A stretch of DNA of 64,000 nucleotides from Nocardioides sp. Kera G14. Its GTDB lineage: Bacteria; Actinomycetota; Actinomycetes; Propionibacteriales; Nocardioidaceae. A program made the translations under genes and the position numbers. The first letter of the stretch is position 1; each line of letters begins with the position of its first letter. This document shows, piece after piece, positions 27,110 to 35,100 of the stretch. Below the pieces are notes generated by a model. That model was not told the DNA's origin. It was given only the letters and a program-made list of their open reading frames with translations, and searched no databases. The stretch spans positions 62,001 through 126,000 of the forward strand of contig NZ_CP085839.1 of assembly GCF_020715565.1 (NCBI RefSeq), read 5' to 3'.

Positions 27110-27538
27110 ATGGACAAGGAACTTCTCACCGAAAGCCTCGTCCTGGTCGATGGCCAGGAAGAGGCGCTGACGCCCCGCTTCTACGAGATCCTCTTCACGC
27201 GCTACCCCCAGGTGCGTCCGATGTTCTCTGCTGACATCGCCCCGCAGGCCAAGATGCTTCGCAGCGCCGTGCTCGCGGTCCTCGACAACCTCGACGACTC
27301 CGTCTGGCTCACCGACACCCTCGGTGCCCTCGGTGCGAAACACTCCGGCTGGGGCGTCACGCCCCCGATGTACGACGCCGTCGCCGAGTGCATGATCGCC
27401 GCCATGGAGGAGCTCGGTGGCTCGGCGTGGACGCCGGCGATGACCGCGGAGTGGACCGGTGCCCTCGGCGCCGTCGCCTCGCTCATGCTGGCCGGCGCCG
27501 AAGGCGTCGCCGAGCCGGATGCCGAAGGTGTCGCCTGA
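27110..27538 (+). CDS. Globin domain protein (flavohemoglobin-type globin, no reductase domain)
   Basis: The 142-residue protein is a single globin domain: ALTPRFYEILFTRYPQVRPMF in the A-C helices, AKHSGWGV with proximal His78, and TAEWTGALGAVASLM at the H helix. Gln46 may be the distal E7 residue, as in flavohemoglobins. It lacks the FAD/NAD reductase domain. Placed last in the nirBD unit, it probably binds or detoxifies nitric oxide formed from nitrite; this is inference from context. I chose ATG 27110 because it starts just before the globin A helix; a longer frame back to 27038 would overlap the previous gene. Confidence 0.8.
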   Translation: MDKELLTESLVLVDGQEEALTPRFYEILFTRYPQVRPMFSADIAPQAKMLRSAVLAVLDNLDDSVWLTDTLGALGAKHSGWGVTPPMYDAVAECMIAAMEELGGSAWTPAMTAEWTGALGAVASLMLAGAEGVAEPDAEGVA

Positions 27539-27646
27539 CGTGCGTGCCGTCGTCGACTCCAAGGGCAGCCTGCTCGGGCTGCTCTGCCTCAAGCGGCACC
27601 ACCGCGGGTTCTGCAGTGACGCCGACGTCGCGCAACGCCGCGCGGC

Positions 27647-28534
27647 TCAGTGCCAGGTGAAGAGCTTGACCTCGCCGGTGTCGGGGTCGTCGTAGCCGGT
27701 CAGCACGCGGGGGAGGGCGACGGCGGTGTTGTCGGGCTCCTCCTCGACCGGCTGGGGAGCTGAGGAGGAGATCAGCGTCGTGGGCATCGGCGGCGTGACG
27801 GGTCGCTTCTCGGTGACGGCGGCTCGGTAGGCGTGGCAGATGTAGGGCAGGCGCATGCCGCCGGTGCCACGGCCGTAGTCGTTGTACAGGCTCTCGACCT
27901 GGCTGCGGACCGCAGCGCGGTCCTCGTCCGTGGCGGTGGCCTGGGCCGAACGGCTCAGGGCGAGGGAGACGAGCATCTCCTTGTCGACCTCGTGCCAGAA
28001 GTTGAAGGTCTCGTGCAGGGTGCCGGCGAAGTAGCCCGACTCCTCGAGCAGCTCCGACGGGTCGTCGTGAGCCGTGTTGCCGATGATCGTGGCGAACTTC
28101 CGCACCCAGGGGATCGAGCGGTCGAACTCGTTCCAGGCGAGCGCGAGATGGCCGCCGGAGCGCAGCACGCGAGCGATCTCCGGCAGCGCACGCTCGAGGT
28201 CGAACCAGTGGAACGCCTGGGCCGCCATGACGACATCGACGGACTGGTCGGGCACGGGGAGCTGCTCGGCGACGGCCTTGGTCGCGCGTACGTCGGGCAG
28301 GTGGGCGGACAGGCGGTCGAGCATCGCGTCGTCGGGGTCGGTCGCGAAGACGTGATAGCGCTGCTCGACCAGGGCGCGGGTGAGCTTGCCCGTGCCGGCG
28401 CCGAGCTCGAGCACGGAGACGAACTCGGTGCCGGGGCGACCGACGAGCCAGGTCACCGCGTCGGCGGGATAGTCGGGTCGGCCGTGGTCGTAGGCGTCGG
28501 CGACCGAACCGAACGAGCGCGCGGGGTCAGCCAT
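27647..28534 (-). CDS. Class I SAM-dependent methyltransferase
   Basis: The 295-residue cytoplasmic protein has motif I VLELGAGTGKLTRAL (about 41-55), an acidic loop VFATDPDDAML, the VDVVMAAQAFHWFD post-motif and EIARVLRSGGHLALAW, the Methyltransf_11/25 layout. The last 60 residues are a Pro/Glu-rich extension. The substrate is unknown. The ATG at 28534 lies seven bases after TAACCT on this strand, whose box overlaps that of the divergent Fic-like gene. Confidence 0.85.
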   Translation of the reverse strand: MADPARSFGSVADAYDHGRPDYPADAVTWLVGRPGTEFVSVLELGAGTGKLTRALVEQRYHVFATDPDDAMLDRLSAHLPDVRATKAVAEQLPVPDQSVDVVMAAQAFHWFDLERALPEIARVLRSGGHLALAWNEFDRSIPWVRKFATIIGNTAHDDPSELLEESGYFAGTLHETFNFWHEVDKEMLVSLALSRSAQATATDEDRAAVRSQVESLYNDYGRGTGGMRLPYICHAYRAAVTEKRPVTPPMPTTLISSSAPQPVEEEPDNTAVALPRVLTGYDDPDTGEVKLFTWH

Positions 28535-28559
28535 GTGGATCAGGTTAGCCTTGCGCACC
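28535..28559. promoter_or_regulatory. Overlapping divergent leaderless promoters (methyltransferase / Fic-like gene)
   Basis: Only 25 bases separate the two start codons. TAACCT (minus, 28547-28542) lies seven bases before the methyltransferase ATG, and TAGCCT (plus, 28546-28551) lies eight bases before the GTG at 28560. The two boxes share positions 28546-28547. Confidence 0.5.
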
Positions 28560-29276
28560 GTGACTGATCCGCTGGCGCGACTCGTGTCTCTCGAGGGAGT
28601 GGCGAGTGCGTACGCCGCCACCCGTGACGGCATCGACGTGATGCTTCGGGACCGTGGCCTGCGGAGGACGACGCCCGAGCAGACGGCCGAGTCGCTGCTG
28701 CGCGGAGCGCAGGCGTCCGCGGCCCTCGAGGACTCCGAGTCGACGCTGGACGAGGTGCGTGACGGGGCTGGTGATGCGGTGGCCCGCGATGCCGTCAGGG
28801 TGTCGACGGAACTGCTCGCCCTGGTGCCGGTGCTCAGGACCGCGCCGTTGCAGGCCTTCGCGCGCCTGCACGCCCTGGCCGCCAAGGGCACGCTCGCCGA
28901 CGAGGAGCTCGGCCGGCCACGCTCCGCCGAGGCGGCAGGACGACTCCGCGGTCTCTCAGAGCTCCTGCTCGCCCCGACCACGGCACCGGCGCTCGTCGTC
29001 GCCGCGATCGTCCACGCCGACCTCATGACGGTCGCGCCCTTCGGCTCCCACAACGGGCTCGTCGCCCGCGCGGCTGAGCGGCTCGTCATGGTCGCCCGTG
29101 GCGTCGACGAGAAGTCGCTCACCGTGCCGGAGGCGGGCCATCTGACGCATCGGGCGGAGTATGAGAGCAACCTCCGGGGCTATGCGAGCGGTGGCCAGGC
29201 CGGCATACACGCGTGGCTGCTCTATGGCGCCGAGGCGTTCGCGGCAGGGGCCGAGGCGAGCCCGCTCAGAGCCTGA
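28560..29276 (+). CDS. Fic-like protein with degenerate active site
   Basis: The 238-residue protein has the Fic helical layout. An N-terminal SAALED (53-58) resembles the inhibitory (S/T)xxxE(G/N) helix, and APFGSHNGLVAR (159-170) stands where HPFxDGNGRxxR is expected. The catalytic His is Ala159, the metal-binding acid is Ser163 and the first Arg is Leu167, so AMP transfer by the usual mechanism is unlikely. A pseudo-enzyme or another activity is possible; homologues are often named oxidoreductase without evidence. I use GTG 28560 because it follows a -10 box; an upstream in-frame ATG lies inside the divergent start codon. Confidence 0.75.
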   Translation: MTDPLARLVSLEGVASAYAATRDGIDVMLRDRGLRRTTPEQTAESLLRGAQASAALEDSESTLDEVRDGAGDAVARDAVRVSTELLALVPVLRTAPLQAFARLHALAAKGTLADEELGRPRSAEAAGRLRGLSELLLAPTTAPALVVAAIVHADLMTVAPFGSHNGLVARAAERLVMVARGVDEKSLTVPEAGHLTHRAEYESNLRGYASGGQAGIHAWLLYGAEAFAAGAEASPLRA

Positions 29277-29300
29277 GAGCACGAGGTCCCGAAATGAGCC

Positions 29301-29332
29301 GGTGGCACCCGGCTCATGAGCCGGGTGCCACC
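29301..29332. terminator. Strong hairpin terminator after the Fic-like gene
   Basis: GGTGGCACCCGGCTC (29301-29315) and GAGCCGGGTGCCACC (29318-29332) are perfect complements with a two-base centre. It can end the Fic-like transcript from the left and any minus-strand transcript from the right. Confidence 0.8.
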
Positions 29333-29570
29333 TTCACTTCACGCGTCCATCGGGTTACCAAGCGTGCACTTGTCCTATTGCTGCTGTGCAGTTGTCTGTC
29401 CGCATCGCCGCAGCGTCCTCAAAGAAGGAACGATCACCGCGTGGGTACCTGACCGCGTGTGGCCTGTTGACTTTTCTGTCTGCAGGAACAGGTCTACGCC
29501 TCTGCGCGGGGGAGAACAAGGGTTGATCTTCCCCTTGCGGCGGAGGAAGGTGGATGGGTTGCCCCGACCG
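29333..29570 (-). ncRNA. Candidate Ms1 (6S-like) RNA locus
   Basis: About 240 bases with no convincing gene, less G+C-rich than the surroundings, between the 3' end of the HAD phosphatase gene and the Fic-like gene. In mycobacteria the RNA polymerase-binding Ms1/MTS2823 RNA lies directly downstream of the orthologous HAD gene (Rv3661) on the same strand, so the minus strand is assumed. CCACCTTC and GAAGGTGG (29546-29553 and 29328-29335) can close the ends into one long structure, as in 6S-like RNAs, with a smaller stem CAAGGG/CCCTTG (29517-29537) inside. The 3' closing arm overlaps the terminator hairpin. Promoter and exact ends are not determined. Confidence 0.45.
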
Positions 29571-29576
29571 GGTCCA

Positions 29577-30380
29577 TCAGGCGCCTATGCGCCGCCGGCG
29601 GGCGTTGGCCCAGAGCACTCCGCCGGCCACGACCACGCCGCCGACGGCGAGCGCCGCGAGGGTCGGCTTGGCGGGCGGCATCGGCAGGGTGGAGCGCAGT
29701 GCGACCGGCTTGGTGAAGACGAGGATCGGCCAGCCCTTCTCGTTCGCGATCCGGCGCAGCTCCTTGTCGGGGTTGACCGCGAAGGGATGCCCGACCTCCT
29801 CGAGCATGGCGAGATCGGTCATCGAGTCGGAGTAGGCGAAGGACTCTGCGAGGTCGTATCCGTTCGTCTCCGCAAGGGCCCGGATGGCGGTGGCCTTGTT
29901 CTCGGCGTACGCGTAGAAGGTGATCTCACCGGTGTAGCGGCCGTGCTCGTCGATGCCCACGCGGGTGGCGATGACGTGGTCGGCGCCGAGCATCTCGCCG
30001 ATCGGCTCGACGACCTCGGTGCCGGAGGCGGAGACGATGACGACGTCGCGGCCGGCCGCCTTGTGGTCCTCGATCAGCTGCACGGCCTCGTCGTAGACGA
30101 GCGGGTCGACGATGTGGTGGAGCGTCTCGGCGACGATCTCCGTGACGGTGGCGACGTCCCAGCCGGTCACCAGCTCACTCATGAACTGGCGCATCTCCTC
30201 CATCTTGTCGTGGTCGGCACCGCCCAGGACGTACATGAACTGGGTGTAGGCACTGCGCAGGAGGGCGCTCCGGCTGATCAGGCCACCGGCCTGGAAGGGG
30301 CGTGAGAACGCGAGCGTGCTCGACTTGGCGATGATCGTCTTGTCGAGGTCGAAGAACGCTGCTCCGGGTGCGTTGCCCAC
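29577..30380 (-). CDS. HAD-IB family phosphatase with C-terminal membrane anchor
   Basis: The 267-residue protein is a SerB-like HAD hydrolase: nucleophile DLDKT (Asp11, Asp13), SASGTEV for motif II, ENKATAI for motif III Lys and YSDSMTDLAML for motif IV. The last 40 residues form a hydrophobic helix followed by ARRRRIGA, suggesting an inner-membrane anchor with the enzyme inside. The substrate is unknown; related proteins include CicA and Rv3661. GTG 30380 lies six bases after TACGAT (30392-30387), a leaderless layout. It is always near the ssd/tad genes in actinobacteria. Confidence 0.88.
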   Translation of the reverse strand: MGNAPGAAFFDLDKTIIAKSSTLAFSRPFQAGGLISRSALLRSAYTQFMYVLGGADHDKMEEMRQFMSELVTGWDVATVTEIVAETLHHIVDPLVYDEAVQLIEDHKAAGRDVVIVSASGTEVVEPIGEMLGADHVIATRVGIDEHGRYTGEITFYAYAENKATAIRALAETNGYDLAESFAYSDSMTDLAMLEEVGHPFAVNPDKELRRIANEKGWPILVFTKPVALRSTLPMPPAKPTLAALAVGGVVVAGGVLWANARRRRIGA

Positions 30381-30494
30381 ATCAGCATCGTAAGGGGCCG
30401 GCGCTTCTCCACAGCCGGGACTTCGGTCACGGTTATCCCCAACGTTCGGGTGAGGCCCGGCAACCGATCGGTGGACCCCGGGAGTCTTCCGGCC

Positions 30495-31520
30495 ATGACC
30501 GGACAGGCCCTTCTCGTCACCCGCGACTCCTCCCTGCGTGAGGAGCTCACGCGCCTCGCCGCTGCGGCCGGCGCGCCCGTCGTCTCTGCGCCGGACAGTG
30601 GCGCCGCGTTGCGGGCCTGGGGCGCGGCCGGCTTGGTGCTGGTCGGTGGTGACCTCGCCTCGGAGGTCGCGGCGGCTGCTCCGCCGCGTCGCTCGCGGGT
30701 TGGTCTGGTGACGTGGGGCGCCCAGCCCGACGGGCTCTTCCGTGCTGCCGTCGACCTCGGTGCCGAGAGCGTCATCGAGCTCCCCGAGGGCGCCGGGTGG
30801 CTGACGGAGCTGATGGGCGACCTCGGTGAGGACCGACCGGCGCGGGGTCTCGTCCTCGGTGTGGTGGGCGGCTCCGGCGGGGTGGGTGCGACCACGGTGG
30901 CGTGCGCTCTGGGGCAGATGGCCGGACGGCCGTCGGCGGTCGTGGACCTCGATCCGCTGGGGCCCGGCCTGGACCGTGTGCTCGGCATGGAGGAGCTCGG
31001 CGGGATCCGGTGGGCCGATCTGGGCACGAGCAGCGGTCGCCTCAACGCCCGCGCGCTGCGCGAGGCGATGCCGCATCGCGACGGGCTGGCGGTGCTGACC
31101 TTCCGCGGTACCGAAGGGGGCGTGGACCGGGTCGCCGTGCGTGAGTGCCTCGCGGCCGTACGCCGGGGCCACGACACCGTCGTCATCGACCTGCCTCGCA
31201 CAGGAGGTGAGATGTGGGACGAGGTGGTGCCTCGGTGTGGCGTGGTGCTCGTCGTGGTGGAGCCCACGGTGACCGGTGTGGCCTCGGCCTCGCGTGTGGT
31301 CGCTGCTCTGCCCGATCGGGGCCGGGCGCGGCTGGTCGTCCGGTCCGGCGGAATCTCGCCGGACGCCGTGGCGCGGGCGCTGGATGTCTCGTGCGTGGCC
31401 GTGCTGCCGACGTACAAACGGGTCGGCGAGTCGATCGACCTGGGCTTCGGGCCGGTCCGCTCACGCAGCGAGCGGATCGCCCGGGCGATGCGGGGGATCC
31501 TCAGCGAGGTCGCGGCGTGA
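30495..31520 (+). CDS. ssd: Septum-site-determining protein Ssd (CpaE/MinD-like)
   Basis: The 341-residue protein has an N-terminal receiver-like part (1-110) and a MinD/ParA-type domain. The deviant Walker A reads SGGVGATT (127-134): both Lys of KGGxGKT are replaced, so ATP hydrolysis is doubtful. The Asp-rich VVDLDPLGPGLD follows, then VIDLPRTG. It matches the CpaE-like protein of the actinobacterial helicase/secretion neighbourhood (Rv3660c). The role is placement or control of the Tad machinery or of septation. ATG 30495 is preceded by GGAGTCTTCCGG. It overlaps tadA by four bases. Confidence 0.85.
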   Translation: MTGQALLVTRDSSLREELTRLAAAAGAPVVSAPDSGAALRAWGAAGLVLVGGDLASEVAAAAPPRRSRVGLVTWGAQPDGLFRAAVDLGAESVIELPEGAGWLTELMGDLGEDRPARGLVLGVVGGSGGVGATTVACALGQMAGRPSAVVDLDPLGPGLDRVLGMEELGGIRWADLGTSSGRLNARALREAMPHRDGLAVLTFRGTEGGVDRVAVRECLAAVRRGHDTVVIDLPRTGGEMWDEVVPRCGVVLVVVEPTVTGVASASRVVAALPDRGRARLVVRSGGISPDAVARALDVSCVAVLPTYKRVGESIDLGFGPVRSRSERIARAMRGILSEVAA

Positions 31521-32665
31521 GCGTCTCCGCAGTCGGGCGGGAGCTCGCCGCCGAGGTGATCGACGAGGTGCGCAACTGGCTGGCGCGCTCGCCCGGAGAG
31601 CTGACGCCACACCGGGTGGCTGCGGCGCTGCGTGCCTCGGGACGTCCCGTCGGCGATGCCACGGTGCTGATGGTCTACGAGGAGCTGCGTCGCGAGATCG
31701 TCGGCGCCGGTGTGCTGGAGCCGCTGCTGCGACTCCCGGGCGTCACGGACGTGCTGGTCAACGGACCCGACGCCGTGTACGTCGACCGCGGCTCCGGCCT
31801 CGAGGAGACCGAGGTCGTGTTGCCGGACGAGGCTGCCGTGCGCAGGCTCGCCCAGCGTCTTGCGGCTGGGGCTGGTCGCCGGCTCGATGATGCGTCTCCG
31901 TACGTCGACGTGCGACTGGGTGACGGGACTCGGCTCCATGCCGTCCTGTCTCCCCTGGCCCGTCCGGGGACGGTGATCTCGCTGCGCGTCCCGTCGCGTC
32001 GTGCCTTGCCACTGTCGTCGTCGGTGCCGGCCGCGCTGATGCCGGTGGTCTCGGCGCTGGTCTCGCGGCGCCTCGCCTTCCTCGTGAGCGGGGGCACGGG
32101 GTCGGGGAAGACGACGCTGCTGTCCTCCATGCTCGGGTTGGTTCCCGCCTCGGAGCGGCTCGTGATCGTGGAGGATGCCTCGGAGCTACGGCCGGTGCAC
32201 CCCCATGTCGTCGGGCTCGAGGCTCGGCCGGCGAACATCGAGGGTGCCGGACTCGTCACCGTGCAGACCCTGGTCCGGCAGGCGCTGCGGATGCGTCCTG
32301 ATCGCCTGGTGATCGGCGAAGTGCGCGGAGCGGAGATCGTCGACCTGCTCGCCTCGCTGAACACCGGACACGAGGGCGGCTGCGGGACGCTGCACGCCAA
32401 CTCGGCCCTGGAGGTGCCGGCGCGGGTCGAGGCTCTGGCCTTGGCCGCCGGTCTCGGGCGGGAGGCGGCGCACTCGCAACTGGCCGCCGGGCTCGACGTC
32501 GTGCTGCACGTCTCGCGAGCGACGCGGCAGGTGTCGCAGGTGGCCGTGCCGGTGCGCGGTCGTGACGGACTGGTGGCGATGTCGCTGGCTCTCTCCGTCG
32601 GCGACGACGGGGGCGTGGTCGAGGGGGCCGGCTCCGGCGTGCTGGCCGAGGTGCTGGAGCGATGA
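31517..32665 (+). CDS. tadA: TadA/CpaF-type secretion ATPase
   Basis: Cytoplasmic motor ATPase of the Tad/Flp pilus system, VirB11 superfamily. The 382-residue protein has an N-terminal domain with [18 protein letters not shown] (75-92), Walker [11 protein letters not shown] (191-200), the acidic VEDASELRP, Walker B-like [10 protein letters not shown] and His-box [11 protein letters not shown]. It lacks the long N-terminal region of proteobacterial CpaF, as usual in actinobacteria. The GTG start overlaps ssd by four bases. Confidence 0.93.
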   Translation: MSVSAVGRELAAEVIDEVRNWLARSPGELTPHRVAAALRASGRPVGDATVLMVYEELRREIVGAGVLEPLLRLPGVTDVLVNGPDAVYVDRGSGLEETEVVLPDEAAVRRLAQRLAAGAGRRLDDASPYVDVRLGDGTRLHAVLSPLARPGTVISLRVPSRRALPLSSSVPAALMPVVSALVSRRLAFLVSGGTGSGKTTLLSSMLGLVPASERLVIVEDASELRPVHPHVVGLEARPANIEGAGLVTVQTLVRQALRMRPDRLVIGEVRGAEIVDLLASLNTGHEGGCGTLHANSALEVPARVEALALAAGLGREAAHSQLAAGLDVVLHVSRATRQVSQVAVPVRGRDGLVAMSLALSVGDDGGVVEGAGSGVLAEVLER

Positions 32666-33450
32666 GCCCTGCTCTCCTGGTGGCGGTGGTCGCGGCAGCC
32701 TGTGCCGGCGCGCTGCTCGTGCGGGTTCCGGTGGCGGTCGGGCTCGGCACCGTCACTCGTACGGGTCCTGGTTCAGGACGGTTCAGGCTGTGGCTCGTCG
32801 TGCCCGTCGGAGCCTTCGCGTTGGTGGTCGCGCCACGCGTGGGTGTCCTCGTGGTGCTCGGTGCTGCCGTCGTGCTGGTGGGGTGGCGGATGCTCGGACG
32901 ACGCCGTGAGGCGCGTCTGGCCGCGGTCACGTCGGCGCGTCTCATCGAGTCGTGCGAGCAGCTGGCCGGCGAGTTGGCGTCGGGGCAGCCTCCTGCGAGC
33001 GCCCTTGCCCGGGTGGCACGCGAATGGCCCGTCCTGCAGGAGGTCGCCGAGGCGGAGCGGGTGGGTGGCGACGTACCGACCGTGTTGCGGGCGCTCGGTG
33101 CCTCCGTCCCCGGCGCGAGCAGGCTCCGCGTGGTCGCGGCGGCCTGGCAGGTGGCGGCGCACACCGGGCAGGGGCTGGCCGAGGCACTGGATGCCGTGGC
33201 CGTCGACCTCCGTGAGGAGGCCCGGACCAGGCGGGTCGTCGACGGGGAGCTCGCCTCGGCACGCGCCACGGCTCGGCTGGTCGCGGGGTTGCCGGTCGCG
33301 GCCCTGCTGGTGGGGTCGGGAGTCGGCGGGAGCCCGTGGCACTTCCTGTTCGGCACGCCCGTGGGGTTGATGTGTCTCGCCGGTGGTCTGGCGCTCGGCG
33401 GGCTGGGTGTGTGGTGGATCGAGGCGATCGCGCGAGGGGTGTCGGGATGA
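32662..33450 (+). CDS. tadB: TadB-type inner-membrane platform protein
   Basis: Type II secretion system F-domain protein of 262 residues. Two N-terminal hydrophobic segments (1-25 and 42-80) precede the cytoplasmic GspF core (about 95-205; [24 protein letters not shown] and [27 protein letters not shown]), followed by two more helices. Overlaps of four bases with tadA and tadC indicate translational coupling. It pairs with TadC to form the platform on which TadA works. Confidence 0.88.
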   Translation: MSPALLVAVVAAACAGALLVRVPVAVGLGTVTRTGPGSGRFRLWLVVPVGAFALVVAPRVGVLVVLGAAVVLVGWRMLGRRREARLAAVTSARLIESCEQLAGELASGQPPASALARVAREWPVLQEVAEAERVGGDVPTVLRALGASVPGASRLRVVAAAWQVAAHTGQGLAEALDAVAVDLREEARTRRVVDGELASARATARLVAGLPVAALLVGSGVGGSPWHFLFGTPVGLMCLAGGLALGGLGVWWIEAIARGVSG

Positions 33451-34184
33451 GCATCCTCACGGTGGCTCTCCTGGCTGGCTCCGCTGCAGCACTGGTGCCA
33501 CCGGTGGGACCGTCGTCGGCCCTCGCTACCCCGACCTGTCCCACCGTAGACGCGGCGCGGGCGGACGACCCCACGGCCTCCTCCTGGATGGTGCGGTTCC
33601 GGCTGGGTCTCAGCGGCGCCGCCGGGGTCGGTGTCTGGGTGTTCTTCGGGGGACCGGTCGGCACGGTGCTGGCGCTGCTCGGGGCTGTGGCGTGCTGGGT
33701 CTTCATCGGGCGGGCGGAGCCGGAGTCGGTGCGGCGTCGCCGGGCGGAGGTGCGGGCGGATCTGCCGGTGCTGGTGCGGCTGATCGCGAGTGGACTGCGG
33801 TCCGGTCTGGCGGCGAGTGACGCGGCGCTGGCGGCTGCCGCTGCGCTTCCGGGTGCTGCCGGTTCGACTCTTGGGACGTTGCTCGCTCCGCTGAGGCTCG
33901 GTGGTGATCCGGCGGAGGTGTGGCGGCGGATGAGTGTCGAGCCAGGGCTGGCACCGCTGGGGCGCTCGCTGTTGCGGGCCCATGAGTCGGGCTCGTCGGT
34001 CGCTGCGGTGATCGACCGGCTCGCGGACGAGCTGGCCCGCGAGGCCCGGGGAGACGTCGAGGACCAGGCGCGTCGTGTGGGGGTGAAGGCCGCCGTACCG
34101 CTCGGTGTGTGCCTGCTCCCCGCGTTCCTCCTCCTCGGGATCGTGCCGGTCGTCGGTGGACTGATCGGCTCACTCGGGCTCTGA
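33447..34184 (+). CDS. tadC: TadC-type inner-membrane platform protein
   Basis: Second F-domain protein of 245 residues. N-terminal hydrophobic start, two helices (about 55-90), cytoplasmic core with [24 protein letters not shown] and [44 protein letters not shown] pattern, and a C-terminal helix [21 protein letters not shown] 33447 is chosen because it overlaps the tadB stop; a frame extending further upstream is read through tadB and is not needed. Confidence 0.87.
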   Translation: MSILTVALLAGSAAALVPPVGPSSALATPTCPTVDAARADDPTASSWMVRFRLGLSGAAGVGVWVFFGGPVGTVLALLGAVACWVFIGRAEPESVRRRRAEVRADLPVLVRLIASGLRSGLAASDAALAAAAALPGAAGSTLGTLLAPLRLGGDPAEVWRRMSVEPGLAPLGRSLLRAHESGSSVAAVIDRLADELAREARGDVEDQARRVGVKAAVPLGVCLLPAFLLLGIVPVVGGLIGSLGL

Positions 34185-34235
34185 GCCCGCAGGGATGTCC
34201 GGGCGCATCGGGCGGCCGGGGAGAAGGAGAGAAGC

Positions 34236-34400
34236 ATGAAGAGGATCACCGAACGCGGCATCACCACGGCGGAGTATGCCGTCGGGACGGCCGCAGGAGC
34301 CGGCCTGGCGGGGCTGCTGTTCAAGATGCTGACAGGCGGCTTCGGTGACGAGCTGCTGCAGAAGCTCTACAACCACGTGCTGTCGCTGCTGGGGCTGTGA
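34236..34400 (+). CDS. Flp-type pilin / DUF4244 small protein
   Basis: The 54-residue product MKRITERGITTAEYAVGTAAGAG... carries the prepilin pattern G-x4-EY (Gly8, then Glu13-Tyr14), a single hydrophobic helix and a short C-terminus. This is the DUF4244 pilin candidate of actinobacterial Tad clusters (Rv3656c position). AAGGAG lies six to seven bases before the ATG, the best ribosome site in the cluster, as expected for the most abundant product. Its stop overlaps the TadE gene by four bases. No prepilin peptidase gene is present in the window. Confidence 0.88.
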   Translation: MKRITERGITTAEYAVGTAAGAGLAGLLFKMLTGGFGDELLQKLYNHVLSLLGL

Positions 34401-34753
34401 GCCGCCCGAGGATGCGAGGGGTGAGGGGAGCGGCCACCGCCGAGCTGGTGGTGGCCCTTCCCGTCCTCGTCGCGCTCACGATCGCGATGGCGTGGTTCGT
34501 CTCGCTGGGGCTGGCGCAGGTGCGCGTGGTCGATGCGGCGCGGGAGACGGCCCGTGCCCTCGCCCGCGGTGACGACCGCGCCGCCGCCGTCGCTCGCGGC
34601 CGCGACGTCGGACCGGACGGCACGACACTCTCCGTCTCCGGGGGATCCGACGTGCGGGTGACGGCCAGTGCCCGGGTCAGTGGGCCCGGAGGTGTGCTCC
34701 GCCTCGTCGCCATCACCCTGCACGCCACCGCGGTCGCCGCCCATGAGGAGTAG
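34397..34753 (+). CDS. TadE-like pseudopilin
   Basis: The 118-residue protein starts with a short basic tail and RGAATAELVVALPVLVALTIAMAW, the TadE prepilin-like helix (Glu17 in TAELV). The rest is a small extracytoplasmic domain of unknown structure. GTG start, with a four-base overlap with the pilin gene. Probably a minor pilin of the same fibre. Confidence 0.82.
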   Translation: MSRPRMRGVRGAATAELVVALPVLVALTIAMAWFVSLGLAQVRVVDAARETARALARGDDRAAAVARGRDVGPDGTTLSVSGGSDVRVTASARVSGPGGVLRLVAITLHATAVAAHEE

Positions 34754-35084
34754 CGCTCGGGGATCGGCGGTGCCGATGGTGGTGGCCTGCGTCGGCGTAC
34801 TGACCCTGCTCGGGGCGGCCTGTGCGGTCTGTGCGGCCCTCGTGGTGGACCATCGTCGGGCCCAGTCGGCCGCCGACCTCGCGGCGCTCGCCGGCGCTCA
34901 CGCCCTGAGCAGGGGAGAGGACGCCTGTGCTGTGGCGGCCGGGCTCGCGTCAGCCAACGGCTCCCGGCTCCTCACCTGCGCCGTGTCGGCGACGGACGTG
35001 CGGATCAGCGTCGAGGTCGCCGGGCCGCACTGGCTCGGGCAGTACGCCGACGTCGCGGCCGTGTCACGTGCCGGGTGGACCTGA
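34743..35084 (+). CDS. Second TadE-like protein (helicase/secretion neighbourhood type)
   Basis: The 113-residue protein has GSAVPMVVACVGVLTLLGAACAVCAALVVDHRRAQSAADLAALAGA: a hydrophobic segment followed by the Ala-rich RRAQSAADLAALAGA motif typical of TadG/TadE-like proteins in this actinobacterial cluster (Rv3654c position). Two Cys (about 60 and 76) could form a disulfide outside the membrane. The ATG overlaps the TadE stop by 11 bases. It ends the tad operon. Confidence 0.8.
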   Translation: MRSSARGSAVPMVVACVGVLTLLGAACAVCAALVVDHRRAQSAADLAALAGAHALSRGEDACAVAAGLASANGSRLLTCAVSATDVRISVEVAGPHWLGQYADVAAVSRAGWT

Positions 35085-35100
35085 CGCCGCCCACTCGGGC

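Noticed and set aside
27540-27695. Short plus-strand frame VRAVVDSKGSLLGLLCLKRHHRG after the globin gene
   Set aside because: It runs into the 3' end of the convergent methyltransferase gene, has no ribosome site and matches nothing I know. It is left as unassigned sequence.
28535-28562. Upstream ATG (28533) as start of the Fic-like gene
   Set aside because: It would begin inside the start codon of the divergent methyltransferase gene and before the -10 box. GTG 28560 fits the promoter layout better.
30381-30494. 6C RNA in the gap between the HAD gene and ssd, its location in mycobacteria
   Set aside because: No run of six C residues and no matching pair of C-loop hairpins is visible in the 114 bases on either strand.
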